DNA of 64,000 nucleotides from Sipunculus nudus. Taxonomy: Eukaryota; Annelida; Sipuncula; Golfingiida; Sipunculidae. Made by a program: the position numbers and the translations under genes. A model generated the notes under the pieces. The model did not search any database. It was not told the origin of the DNA and saw only the letters and a list, made by a program, of their open reading frames with translations. The DNA lies in NCBI GenBank assembly GCA_026874595.1, contig CM049306.1, forward strand, positions 43,214,019 through 43,278,018, in the 5' to 3' direction. Below, one piece after another: positions 34,954-47,300 of this stretch (position 1 is the first letter of the stretch; the number at the start of each line of letters is the position of its first letter).

Positions 34954-36701
34954 TTTCGAGGGATCTGAAACTGACATACGGTGTCTGAATCACAAACAGT
35001 TGACATTGCTTTAATTCTGCGAGAATGCTCTGGAGTCAATATTATATATGGAGATAAATTTGCAATGGAGTTGCATGCATATATTAGTAAATTGTGATAA
35101 TTATCAGCTAATTTATCACTTTTTGTTCCCTGTATTATCATCGTTATACTTGGTTTATAAACAGTTGATTTATTTGTATATTGTACAGGGGTTTGTACCG
35201 AGGTGCTATTGATTAAGCGTATTAGGATGGAGAGCATGGATGCGATTGCCACTTGAATGATGCCAATCATATTTGTAAATAAACAAAACGGTTGTGTACT
35301 AATTTATTGAGGAGTAATAATAAATGTATAAATAAGAAACTAGGCTGATTTGTGTACATAAGCTGTAAATAAATCAATGTGCGAGATATGTTCTGTTTGA
35401 TAATAATTTCTGTGGTCACTGTTGTATGACATGTATATGTATAAATAAACCACTATAATGGACAGGTATTGGTTTTGAACTTTGTTTTAGATTGGTCATT
35501 TTATATAAAATGTATGTCATACTTCTATCTATTAGGTAATTTTTAATATTCTAAATGCTTTACGATTGTATATCATTTAAAGCAGTTTTTTCTGTCTTTA
35601 CTTTCGGTCATTGTGAGCTTTAGCCAAGTTTCCAGACGTGTAAAACTGATAGAAATAGATATTGGCTGCATAAAAAGTGATATTGTTACCAGACAGTAAA
35701 CTGGGGAATTCGCTCCTGGTGGTTTAGTTGACTTTAATTCTCCTCAGATTACAATATTTACAACAAATAATGTGACACAGTACAAACAGCTGGCATTAAT
35801 GCTAACCGTAACCACCTGCGGTTGCTGGAAAGCAGTTTCACTTAAATGTACTAGTGGCTAAAGCTCAAACGCACAATTCCAACTTGCCTTCAATTAAAAG
35901 GACATGAACTTGTATATGTTAACATTACCATGATCATTAGTCAGCTGTTGGCAAGGTGTACAAATTGCGACTCCCTGGAAACTTAATTAGGAATGATTGG
36001 CATGTTTGGTCCTGGCCGGTTAAAACATCATTAGATGAACACTGATCAAGTATGTCAGGCATTCCTGCATTACAAACACATACTTGTTATTCTCAGTTAA
36101 ACCCTTACATTTGTGACTAATTCAGAATAAACTTATAAAATATAGAACAATATGATATTTTAGAACAATATAATATTAAATTTAATTAGGAACTTTACCC
36201 TGTATTTTCATATTATTCCACTTAACGAGGCAGTTAAATGTTTATCCAGGTCATGTAAATATATTGATATTAAGTTGAATAATGTGATATGATCCCCGAT
36301 TAAGTGTTGTATATCCAATCAGGACATTCCCAAAAGCTTGTATTTGTATGTAGGCCTATTCGTTGTTATACACTGTTCCTTCACCTTTCCCATGGAGGTC
36401 CTTTCTATTCAAAACGAACCTCTTCCAGTTAGGGATTTTGGGAATGGCCGCAACTAATTGTCCCAACTGTTAAACTTCAGAGTAAAAAATTATCAAAATT
36501 TAAGATCAAGCTTTCTGTTTATATTGCACGGGCACATGCGTTGCCAAATATCTCTGATTCTATTAAAATACTGTGAAAACATTCATGTGCATGTAATGTG
36601 ATTTTAACAATTCTAATCCATGCAAATGATGTAAAATGTTTTAACAGACTTTATCCGCTCCTTCACTACTTATTTGCTTGCGTCATTATTTTATTTTGAA
36701 G
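34954..36701. other. Intergenic DNA, nothing recognised
   Basis: The stretch is AT-rich, with several AATAAA hexamers near 35279 and 35441. No coding exon or structured repeat is evident. Confidence 0.45.
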
Positions 36702-36702
36702 C

Positions 36703-36852
36703 CCCAGGGTATTGTGGGGAAAGGATTTCTTTACCCATAATCCCTAGCCGGCCGAGTTGTACTCCTGCGAGTACTTCTGTACTATGCGCAGTGTAGTCCA
36801 TGCAGGTGCTGAGGGAGTTATAGTTAAAGGCGGGTCCTTGCCCTCATATAAG
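36703..36852 (+). promoter_or_regulatory. Possible promoter: two opposed ZNF143/Staf-like sites and a TATA-like box
   Basis: TACCCATAATCCCTAGCC (36732-36749) fits 16 of 18 positions of the Staf/ZNF143 site as I remember it. The reverse strand of 36703-36720 (TCCCCACAATACCCTGGG) fits about 15. They face each other 11 bp apart. TATAAG occurs at 36847-36852. No transcript is evident downstream before the channel gene at 44196, for which this might be a distal first exon or promoter. Confidence 0.3.
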
Positions 36853-37751
36853 CTCCTTTTTTGACACAGCGCCAGGTCTTTTTTACACTTTCTCGCACTA
36901 AGAGAGTTCAATAGGTTAATACAGGTACAGCATTTTATTATATCGACCAGTACAAACAACCAGATCCACTGTATCCGGATTATCGTACATTCTTGTATAG
37001 TCGGCAGCCAAGTCTTACCGACGCAACTCGACAAAGTAAACAACATCATGCCTGCATATATATGTTTTGGAAAAGAAGCACCATGAACCTGACGTTAACA
37101 AAAAATCATTCTCGTCTATATATGCATTTTAAGCGGGACTCATTTTATTAAAAACTGAGTAAATATCAATAATACAAGCAAACACTTTTGTTGGTCTGAG
37201 GACGGTTTCACGACATACAAATCATGGCCGTGCTAAAAGAATCCACTAACTCGTCATGTATAAGTGGACAGGCCGTGCGGTGCCCTTTTAAAAATTTACA
37301 AATGTCGCTCATGATTATATCTGAATTGTGATCTATGCCATATGTACAGGGGCACTGGTGTATACGCAAATGTAAAAGGAACATTGATACATAATAAACT
37401 TACACATACAGGATCTCATGGATATAATAAAATAACATATAGTTAAAACATACATCAACTATAGATAACTGAGATTGCTTCTATAAATATAATGAGCGTG
37501 CATTCTCTACAATATATACAGACTGAGTGACATTTTTGAATTACAAAACAACGTAAATTGTGAACTTAAAAATTCGTTATAATCACCAGAGAATAATGAA
37601 AAAAAAGGTAAACTAATAATGAGATCGAAAATTACATAAAATATTTTATTTTTAAGACACCTGTTACAAGTATATTTAGGACTTGATTCAGGACATGGGT
37701 TTTTCTCCAAGAAAAAGTTCTATCAACTACGTACTTCTCACTCAGCGGGCG

Positions 37752-37808
37752 CATTCAATTCCTGTAATCCATTTCATTCGACATGAAATGGATTACAGGA
37801 ATGGAATG
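37752..37808. repeat. Near-perfect hairpin, 26-bp stem, 5-base loop
   Basis: ATTCCTGTAATCCATTTCAT (37758-37777) is the exact reverse complement of 37783-37802. The stem extends to 37752 and 37808 with one mismatch, and more loosely beyond. The loop is TCGAC. The stem has not decayed, so it is either recent or maintained. Confidence 0.9.
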
Positions 37809-37941
37809 TGACCGCAGCGTGATGAATGTTTGAACGACGATGATTTGACAGTACGAGAACAAACGTACGGATGTTTCCACCAAGATGTCCATTGATCCTC
37901 TGTTGAAAATATCAGTGTGAATAAATCCTTAATTATACATC

Positions 37942-38110
37942 CGCCAAGAGTATAATGTTTTTATCGCTGTTGATTTGCCTGTTTGTTGGTTGGTTTGTCC
38001 TTTATTAACATGACTCAAAAAGTTATGAACGGATTCGATGAAACTTTTTTTTATTGTTGGTAACACCGACGAAATAATCCATAAGATTTTGAAGATAATC
38101 GAATCACCGT
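37942..38110 (-). mobile_element. Non-LTR retroelement tail fragment, reverse strand
   Basis: Read on the minus strand it gives ATCGAATCCGTTCATAAC, TTTTTGAGTCATGTTAA, then AACCAACCAACAAACAG and GCGATAAAAACATTA, ending CTTGGCGGATG. This is the same tail family as the fragment at 23426-23645. No coding part remains. Confidence 0.6.
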
Positions 38111-38140
38111 ATATTTTCAATTAGAGGAGGGCGAAACAAT

Positions 38141-40463
38141 AGTCATTTAGGGGTATTATATCTATAAAGATAACCATTGGTGGATTGAGAAAATATAGCT
38201 ACCAAGGTGTCAGCAGAGTGAAAGAACCTGTAATATTAAACATTGCACTGAAACTCTGAATGGGGTAGTATTTTCGTTATTTATTTTTCATCAACGCCTC
38301 AAGACTTACAAGTATGTTGTCACTTAAAATAAACCATTCTAACCGTTAAATTGGGTTGTGTAGTTTCTAACAACACGCACCATGTGTCATATAAGTTTTC
38401 TGCTATAACTAAGCGTATTTTGTACAAAACTCCGTGCATCTTTTGGATTTTTAGACCGTATTTACAAGCATGTCTCCCAAGGCCTGTCTGATTGGCAGCC
38501 AGGTCGAATGAGGTGTGAAATACTTCGGTCTTCAGGTTATAAGCCATTTTGTTTGATTTTTAGTCAAATCGATCTTTCGATATATATTGTGCCATGTCTG
38601 TTATAACAGCCTTGGTATAGTAATATTATGTTAACATGTATATACACATAATCAAAATGATCATACTGGGAAAACGTTCTGACCTTTCTTTACGTACCCC
38701 CTGTTCTATATAGATCTGTTGTATACTTATAATTACACTTTATGCACGAGTCGCTCACACAACTTGGGGCCCTCCTGCTGGCACTCAATATACATTATTC
38801 ACGAGTGAATACATTGTGTATTGGCATGAACCACTGGTAGTAACGGGGATGTCGAAAATACCCTCAGGCCTGCCGCACGGGTGGTAAACGTCTATATATG
38901 CCGTTATATGGAGTCGTCTGTGTTGGCCAGGACTTGACAGAATAGTAAACGTATACACAGGTCATTCACTTCGGCTTGAACATAACAATGACCACAAGGT
39001 TACTTCTGTTGAAGCGTCTGTTAAAAAAGTTATCGTGCCTTTAAGTTATTTTGACTTTTTTTCGGCTAATAATATGAAAGTGACACATGTAGACCCTGTT
39101 TTTGGATTTAGCCATTTTGGATTGAGTCATTCAACAGGATTATCAAAATGGATTCACAACAGGATAAAAGAAGTATGTGATGTGTGCGATATCAAAGATA
39201 AATAGCAAAGGTCACATTCTAAGGTTGGTATAGAAAAATGTTATTTAAAAGATATCTTATGCGTAATAAGTTTTTAATAATGCTATTATTGATTCCTGTT
39301 AATTTATATTATTATTAAGATACTATTATGGTTAGATTAATATATCTATCATATAGAGAATAAAACTTTCATAGGCTTTTCTAAGCTTCCAAAACATTTT
39401 TCAGATATATGGAAATATCATTATTACAAGCGGATCGAGTTGCCCGTTAAGGGAATCTAACGTAAACACTGTCATGTGTACATGTTCCTACCGTCATTTG
39501 TCATAGTTCATATACACCCGGTTTATAAACAATCTGAACACACTGGAGGGATTGTTTGCACAGGGAGCCTCGATTCAATTACCGCATGACGGTTTAGCTC
39601 AGGTGTACATGTACCTGATCACAATGACTATATACGTACTGTAATACAAAATTACAAAAGTTCCTACGAGTAAAAATTCCTAATGTTATCGGAGAGAAAA
39701 AAAACAGGTGTACCAATACATGCAGGTATAGGATGGAACGAACCACATGTATGTTGGATACAATGAAAACCGTTCAATGATTATTGTATTTTATAAAACC
39801 GAAGCAGGAGAGAGCTCCTATTATAAAATGTTACTTTAAATGACAGCAGTGTCATCAGTTGGCCGCAATTACATTAACAACAGGTAATTTTTAAAAGGAG
39901 CTATTCAAAACCTCCAATTGATTAACTTTTATCTTAAATACACATTCTATCAATAATGTAAGTTGGCACACCGATCATGAGCTCGGAAGATCGTGATCGA
40001 TCTGATGATTTCAGCCATATGTGGATCGAATTTACTTTTGGTCCGTTACACTTTGAAGTTCGCAAAAGGTTGACTCAGTTGAAAACATATTGTGGCATGG
40101 TTTAACAAACAGAACCAAAAAAAGATCTTCTAAAAATGACAACATGTATATTGGACGTGCAATTTATACAGGTTGAAGACACAGGGGCGTGTTTCGAGGG
40201 GGCGCAACAGGTGCGCGCGCCCCTCCCCCTAAAATCTGTTCAACAAATTTTTAGGGCGCACCGATTTTGTAAATTTTCAGGGCGTGCATGCCTAAGCCTT
40301 CTGCAGAATGATTTTACATTGCATTTGTAAGTCCCAGACCCTAGTTAAAACTTTCAGTTTAGTAACAGTATATAGGGTGACACCCTCCACTAGCTGTGAT
40401 GGACCAAACAATATCCTCATTGGAGGCTGCTGCTCATGCATAGGTCATGTAGTGTTATGTACC
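38141..40463. other. Intergenic DNA, nothing recognised
   Basis: No exon, RNA gene or tandem repeat stands out. CAGGGGCGTG at about 40192 resembles one end of the GGATCC-type elements, but no partner end was found. Confidence 0.45.
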
Positions 40464-41080
40464 GGCCAGGAATTTCCTATAGGACCTAATGAAATATTTG
40501 AAAATGTAGAAATCTCACTTGATTTTATTTTAGCCTAGGTATTTCCAATTAGGCACAAGAAAAAGCTCGAAAATTATTAAGTCACGTGTTTTACGAAACG
40601 TAAATATAGAGTTTCTAAAAAGTGAGTATAATCCAAAGGGTCCCGGGCCCGTCAGGAGTTTCCTATGTGAAGAACACCAGAAAGTACTTGAAGATGATAA
40701 AATCTCTTTGGCTTTTATGTTAACTTGCAACTATATAGCTGTCATCAGGACGACACGAAGGGACCCGGCCCGGGCATTGTCTCCTATAGGGCCCAGATAA
40801 ATGCTTGTTAATGCGGAACTTTTTTTTCTCTTTGATGTTAGCTTATAGTTTTAATCAGAAGTGATCGGAAGGGGCTATGGGGACTCCGGCCCAAAGTGTC
40901 CAAGGGCACAAGAACAGGCTTGACGATGAGGTCTCAAATTCAAGTCCCTCATTTGTTTTAAATAACATTAGCTAGTTTATATTTAGATTTTTAACCCGTT
41001 TGGTCTTAAGGGCCTGGATGGGCCAGGAGTTTTTAAGGCTCATTAGAATGCATGGAAATGTAGAAATTCCTGAGTGATGG
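40464..41080. repeat. Strongly diverged tandem array, roughly 120-bp period
   Basis: Blocks resembling GGCCAGGAATTTCCTATAGG recur near 40464, 40533, 40650, 40768, 40888 and 41024. Several are followed by GAAATGTAGAAAT-like and TTTTATGTTAGCTTATAG-like segments. Spacing is mostly 117-137 bp and once about 70. The units are far apart in sequence, so this is a tentative reading. Confidence 0.4.
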
Positions 41081-41344
41081 TACACAATGGTTACGGTATA
41101 ACAGAATGGTGAATCTTATATTTAGTAAAACAGACCCGTGCATGGGAAAAATTAACCAGAATTAATATTTATTTGCATTAATTTTACATGGTCCGGAAAG
41201 CGTAGTCTTTCATTCCATATGAAGTATGGCAGTACATGCCATTTGTTTTCAATTTATTCTTTTACTTTGTTTTGCAGCCACTAGATCAGGTTTAAAATGT
41301 GGAAGGGACCCTCAGATAACTTCGACACATCCGAACGAGGTTTC

Positions 41345-41347
<3 letters not shown>

Positions 41348-41402
<55 letters not shown>
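41348..41402. repeat. (TA)n microsatellite
   Basis: An uninterrupted run of about 27 TA dinucleotides, followed by TACA/TACATA variants. Similar runs lie at 34149-34184, 55114-55170 and 56286-56364. Confidence 0.95.
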
Positions 41403-41406
<4 letters not shown>

Positions 41407-41755
41407 CATAAATACATACATATGAGAATATATGTAGCATTAAATGGAGAAAAACTATGCATCCCTGTGTTACAGTCCATTCTTTAGTATACCGCTTCAA
41501 CAAATATATAGCCTTGGATTTAAACCGAATAAAGAGTTTATTACATCCGTACAACTGAATAGGCAGGACCGGAAAAAAAGGAGGGGACCGGAAACTTTTC
41601 GTACCGCCCCGAAAATTTTCTCTCGGAGGCAATGCTTAAAGTCTCATAAGCGTCAGCATATCATCTCCAGAAAACTTAATAAAAATATAGCCTTTCTACT
41701 AAAACATCACTGATTTTTAATTAATCTTAATAATTTGGTCGAATAGACATATTAC

Positions 41756-42880
41756 TAGTGGTGGGAGTCGGTTCCTTTTTCATAATCGATCATCGGTTTG
41801 AGCAAACCGACTGATGATCGATTATTAATCGGTTCAGACAAATATATGCAATTGTCAAAGAAATATGTAATTATCTGTGAAACTTTACTTGCGTTTCCCC
41901 GGCAGGTATTCTCCTCTCGCGCACGGGTGTAACGATACTACCACCTATAAAGACTAATTTTAAGGATCAAATTTAACGATCAGCAACGTTGGGTAATATC
42001 TTTCATAATGGAATTTAAGAGCATCTAAGAATGTTAGGCCTATAAAGGGGGTGTGTTACAAGCACATGAAGGCATATTTTACCGGCCCAGGTGCGCTTGG
42101 GGCAGATCATACCCCCCCCCCCCCCCAAAAAAAAAAAATTGCAGACTAGTCCAAAAAAAAATCCAGCTGAAATCCAAATACTCGATCGGCCGGGTTAGCC
42201 CCAAAAAGAAATTTTTAAGGACGGCCTAAACAGCGGCACCTGGCATCGGTTGAATAGATTATTTCTAAGAGAATCTCGCAAAGTGGCATAGACCTAGAGA
42301 ATTTATGGAGCATTTTAACGCCTTCCCGTCCATATTTTGCTATGTACATTTCGTTAGAGAACTCTCCGCTAATTCTGCAGCTCCCTGCGAGTTCACAGAT
42401 AATAAGTTTAATAAGTACTCCGTTCTCGCATCTACCGTGTCATACTCAGTTACATACTGAAGTTATTTGCAGAAGCGGATCCAGGGGGGGGGGGGGGTCA
42501 GGGGGTCCGGACCCCCCCCCCCCCCCCTTTCATCAGAAACAACGTTTTTTAAGGTCTCAAACAAAATTTTGCCGCCTGCCCCCCCCCCCTTTTTCAGACC
42601 TGAGGACCTTTTTTTTAGGGTTTCCATTTGTACTCCTGGGTTGGACCCCCCCCCTTTTCCTAAATCCTGGATCCGCCCATGATTTGGGAACACAGACTCA
42701 TTATATGAAGCGCGGAATGTGGTTAAAAATGGAAGAATCAATTTTTTTCTATAACATAAAGGCATTCTGGAAAGAAAACAGTCATTATTATGATGTAATC
42801 GATAGTTTGGTAATCGAGCGCTTGAAAGTGGCAGCAAACCGACTGACTTTCGATAAAACTCGATGATTGGCCCACCACTA
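41756..42880. mobile_element. hAT-like non-autonomous element with TAGTGGTGGG ends
   Basis: The ends TAGTGGTGGG (41756) and CCCACCACTA (ending 42880) are exact inverted repeats. ATCGATTA-rich stretches follow inside each end, a layout typical of hAT-group MITEs in marine invertebrates. The left interior has a large hairpin (TAATCGATCATCGGTTTG against CAAACCGACTGATGATCGATTA). Flanks CATATTAC and CATATATA match only in part, so the 8-bp target duplication has decayed or is absent. A GGATCC-type element is nested at 42470-42681. Confidence 0.65.
42470..42681. mobile_element. GGATCC-ended short element with 5-bp target duplication
   Basis: The ends CAGAAGCGGATCCAGG and CCTGGATCCGCCCATG are inverted repeats. 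ATTTG flanks both sides exactly (42465-42469 and 42682-42686). The 212-bp interior is a G run followed by C runs, so it can fold back on itself. The element lies inside the hAT-like element at 41756-42880. Confidence 0.85.
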
Positions 42881-43187
42881 CATATATATTACTAATCGTC
42901 AGTGACTGTCACCTCTGACGCAAAGTGGGACAGAAGAAATGTTTGATCAAAAGTTTAAGCCACTTCTCCTGCACAGCACAATGCAGAAGAGCATAAGAAC
43001 AGCCTGGGCAAACAATTGGTCACAAGTAGCTTACCTAGTCTTTGCGCCTGTGTACAGCCTGTATATATGAATTGATTGAGAAGAATATAGAATGACCAAA
43101 AACAAAATTACAGACTTCTTCTGCACACAATCTCAGAAAGTGTAAGTTTTTTTACCGGTTTAATAGGCTAAATTCATAAATAGTAGC

Positions 43188-43745
43188 AGGGGCGCGACTA
43201 ACTGTTGCAATGGGGGGGGGGGGGGGGGCTTCTTATCCCCCAAATCTTACTCTCTCTCTCTCTCTCTCGTATATAGTTATAGAGCGCGTATATAGATAAT
43301 ACCACGACTGGCCACTATCTCGGCCGAAAGGCCGGGGGGGGGGGGGGGGGGGGGGGAGGTGTCCCCTCATTTTTGTGGCCTTGAGCCCCCATATGCTAAA
43401 ATCCTGCGCACGCCCTAGAGACAGATTGGTAAAATATAGGATTCTGCTTTGTGTGCACGTTAGTCGAAAATACCCTACTTAATCTCAATATAGCTTGATG
43501 AAGAGAGGCTAGATGAGAGGTCCCCTTTATTCAAATTCTATTTGAGGTGGGGATGGGGGGGGGGTCCAGGGGTACCCCCCCCCCCCCTTTTCGAATTTTT
43601 TTAGAAATTTTTTAGAGTTTCAGTCAATATTTTCCTGTCTGGACCCTCCCTTTTTCGGTCCTGCATGGGGAACTTTTTTAATTTCTTTTTCTAAAGTCCT
43701 CCTGGGTTGGACCCCTCCTTTTCCTAAATCCTGGATCCGCACCTG
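43188..43745. repeat. Two further G/C-tract elements of the same general type
   Basis: 43188-43417 starts CAGGGGCGCGACTA and ends CTGCGCACGCCCTAG around long G runs. About 43540-43745 has a G-run/C-run core and ends AAATCCTGGATCCGCACCTG. The right end matches the family at 42470, but left ends and target duplications are not clear. Confidence 0.5.
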
Positions 43746-44195
43746 CCATATACATGGTTCCACCTAGGCCTAATTTATAAGATCTGTTATGATGTTATCC
43801 TGGGTGCAACTTTACGATATATGTGAATGTGAAGGAGGCATTTTTACACAAATGGTTTTCATATTTCTCACAACATATCGAAAAGATCTCTAGTTTTTCC
43901 AACATGGCATGATTGTAATATTCTCACTGTAGTTTTTAACATTACAATGCAAACCAAATTGTAAATGTAGAAAATATATATGTGGTGTTTTCAGGGGTAA
44001 AGCAAATTTGCCGGGCGGTTAAATTTGATTGAATATCCATGTACAATATTCAATTTATATGCAAAAAAATTAGAAACGTAACTTTTATAAGGTCATTGTA
44101 GACTTCTTTTTGTCTTATTCAGTTTTAGGTAGACTTTGCGACGATACATTTCAACAGGTCAGAGGTGAGGTATTTATGCTTATCAAAAGCAGACG

Positions 44196-44349
44196 ATGTC
44201 GGTTACCATTGGAGACCGCGCGTACGTGCCGCACCTAAGAGAAAGTGACTACAGCAAGGCCAAGGCAGACGTGACCCATAGTGATCTTACGGGAGGTTTC
44301 ATCGACGATACGACATCACACGGTCTCCCTCAAATCGTCAAATCAAAGG
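44196..44349 (+). CDS. Sodium channel exon 1: cytoplasmic N-terminus with HG motif
   Basis: ATG at 44196 begins MSVTIGDRAYVP. The exon encodes FIDDTTSHGLPQIVKSK, matching the family's pre-TM1 consensus (F-x-E-x-T-T-x-H-G-x-x-x-I). The donor AAGG|GTATCT leaves one base of a Gly codon. There is no earlier in-frame ATG in the exon. A possible acceptor (TTATTCAG at about 44116-44123) would place a 5' UTR exon upstream. Confidence 0.88.
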
Positions 44350-47300
44350 GTATCTATATTATAGTTGACGCAGGCACTGAATCGTTGCCACGCAACTCCT
44401 CAATGGCCATGTCTCGGAATTAAACGTTTATTGTTTTTTCTTTTGTTTTTGTTTTTTGTTGAAGTTAGAGGAACATGGCCAAGTTTATGTATATCCTATA
44501 GGCGATCTTTTTCCATATTTTCCCATATATCCTGAGGAATTTACATTATATGCCCCTTCTTTCACAAACTACTCATGTTCAAGTGATTTAATTCGTCTCA
44601 TGGAAAATCCTTAACGGATGTTCTTGGCCAAAGTGGCGCGAACCTATTCAAATGCAAGAAATGGTAATATGTTACTGTGAACAATGAAAAGGTATGGTAT
44701 TTCTTTTCTGGACATAATTATATGTACATGTATGTATAAAAGAAAAATATAAATTAAGACATTTAACAACAACCCCACACTCATATGGACTCGTAAAGAT
44801 TTAGATTATTTTTACTCCTATAATCACTGAGACGAGTTCACCTTTTTGGTTAATAAAGAAGTACAAGAATTAAAATAAAATTTGAAAGGGAGGGAAAAAC
44901 AGACGGAATGCGAAAGAATTGAGAAATTTGAAAAAGAGAACCACTGGTGGATATTTCACATTATATATAGCGTTATTAATATTACAGGTATAATAAAGAC
45001 AACATTATGGATACTGTTGACCCTGGGTGGTTATGCGGGCTGGATCTACCACACGTACAGTTTAATATATATCTACATGCAGTACTCCACATCAGTTTCC
45101 ATAACCGTTAAGTCGGCTCGCAATCTCACGTTCCCTGCCGTCACTGTCTGTAATTTGAACCCACTAAAGCGCTCCCTGGTGGACAGCACTGTACTTGGCA
45201 CCGCCAACCAGACAGCATCCGAAGGTGAGAACATAGCTAGGGGAAAGAATGCGCAGCTTGTTATGATAAAGAATTTAGATCAGAAGCGTATTATATAGAA
45301 AGTGAAGACCTAATATTTGGGCATGCTACAATGGCTAGATCTGTCGAGTTGTCTTGAACATTCATGCCAACTCAACCAAGGGTATAAAGTACTTGAGAGG
45401 TCCGCGCTGATTCCAGTTGAAAGGGATTCAGATCAGTGTTATTAGTACTGTTCTTTTCTATTGAAGAAATGTTGCTGTTTAATTCCTTCATGATGTTTCT
45501 TCGCTAGCGTATATGTGACACAAATGTATTACAAAATAAGGTTATTGAGGGACGGTTATTGGTCCCCGGAATTTTATGTGTAGCCAAGCAGGATGAAGCA
45601 ATACTTTGTAGATTGAAAAATTGTATTTGGAGCCAGTTAAGAGGGGGCGGAAGCCAGAGAACTGTGTAGATAGTCCTGGACGTACTGTTTGTGTTTACAG
45701 TCAACGGAGGGCGGAAGCCATTTGTGACGTTCTCAGAAAAAAATTGTTTATTTTTTTTTTTGGCATCCCCTAGACTTGAAATTTTTGGTCTTTTGCTAAC
45801 TACGTTTCTTATTATCCAGTGGGGCTCTTATTTGACATAACCTGACCTGGTAATGGTAGCTTCTAAAAACGGCCCCGAATAATCGCATGTTGTCCTTAAA
45901 ATATATATCATATAGCTTTAGAGGAATTAAAGACTCAATATAAACCCAAGAGGTCATACTCAAACCGGCAGATAATGTCTCACCTGGGCGTAAGTTGATG
46001 CTGAGTTGAGAGTGACGTGATATTAGCCGAAAATCTTTACAGAAGGATCCAGGAAAATGTGTAAACAGTTTTATAAAACTGGATATGATCCTGAAATTTA
46101 AAGGTTCCTATTATAAGGGAAGGAAAAGCAAACGTGGGTAAAAATATGTGGGTAATTCTCGATGGAAAGCATGCATTGTTTCAAAAGAAAACAAATCTTT
46201 CCTCGAACATTCCTAAGATACAGTTTTCTAAATGCTGAGATTATTTCTATTTCTAGGGTGTAACCAGAATGTTTTGTAGTTATCATTTTTACCCTAAAGA
46301 TACACATTTATTGCACAATGTAGTCATACCATTCTCCTTCCAGTCTATAATCCTGACGACCCTTTCTTGGCCAATAATCCTGATGAATATGGTAACAAGT
46401 CACGTGATTATCAAGTAGCAGACGACATTTACTGGTACGTGTCAGGTCTGACTCATACCGTCCGGCAGCAGTGGGGGTACAGCATGCATGACTTCATCCT
46501 GTCCTGTCAATTCCGAGGATACGAGTGCAAAGATAGGTCAGTACAGTAAAACATATATAAGAACCACAAAACGATGGTTTGAGGGTTGTTAGTCAGTCGA
46601 GCTTTTAAAGTACATGTACTGTACGTAGAAGTGGTATATATTTTTGCTTTTTTTCATTTAAATTATTTGCGCAGTTCGAATTTATGCGCAAATCAGTATG
46701 TATGGGTAATTCATTTTGTATCAAATTATTAAAATATTTAAACGGTTATATAAAAGATAGGTTTGTAGCGCAACCTAACTCCCAACTAACAATCAGGCAC
46801 GGATCGGGGGGGGGGGGGGGATTGGGGGTCGAGACCCCCCCCCCCCCCCTTGCTCTCAACCAAGGACTTTTTTTTAGACAAGTTATATGCATGACACCCG
46901 TTAACCCTTCCCTGCAAAAAAATCCTGGATTCTCGCCTGAACAAGCTCCGGGTGAACCAGTAGGCTACATGCTATGGGCGACTGAGTACCGTAATCGCAA
47001 GTTGAAAACCGAACGCAATCACGTTTAATGATTCAATGGTACAGCACTCAGCTACGTTGTCTGACATCTCAGTAATTTGTAGCATTGCTCAACAAAAACT
47101 GTGCTTATATGTGTGAACTACAGACAGAACTGACAACAATCGCGGCTGACTCTCTGTCGTACTTCTAAGCGGTTGGGAAGGGGTTCTAAAGTTCTTCAAA
47201 GGCTACTTGTTTCACATGTTTATACAAATCCCTATAAATTAGAAGGGATTTCAGCTGAGATATCACTTGCTATGAAATCTTATGACAAGCAACATGACTA

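Noticed and set aside
34866-35270. 134-codon open frame on the minus strand
   Set aside because: It overlaps one arm of the inverted-repeat element, resembles no protein I know, and has the composition expected of random AT-rich sequence.
36744-37049. 101-codon open frame on the minus strand beside the ZNF143-like sites
   Set aside because: No recognised domain or family pattern is present and no splice structure supports it. It could be revisited if transcripts are found.
41226-41632. Open frames with repeated Tyr-Ile
   Set aside because: They are translations of the (TA)n microsatellite.
42342-42866. 174-codon open frame
   Set aside because: It crosses homopolymer C runs and two transposon boundaries, and the Pro/Gly stretches come from the runs.
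44879-44987. Upstream open extension of channel exon 2 as the N-terminus
   Set aside because: It has no ATG and does not match the family. Splicing exon 1 (44196-44349) to 44988 gives the conserved TTSHG segment at the right distance from TM1.
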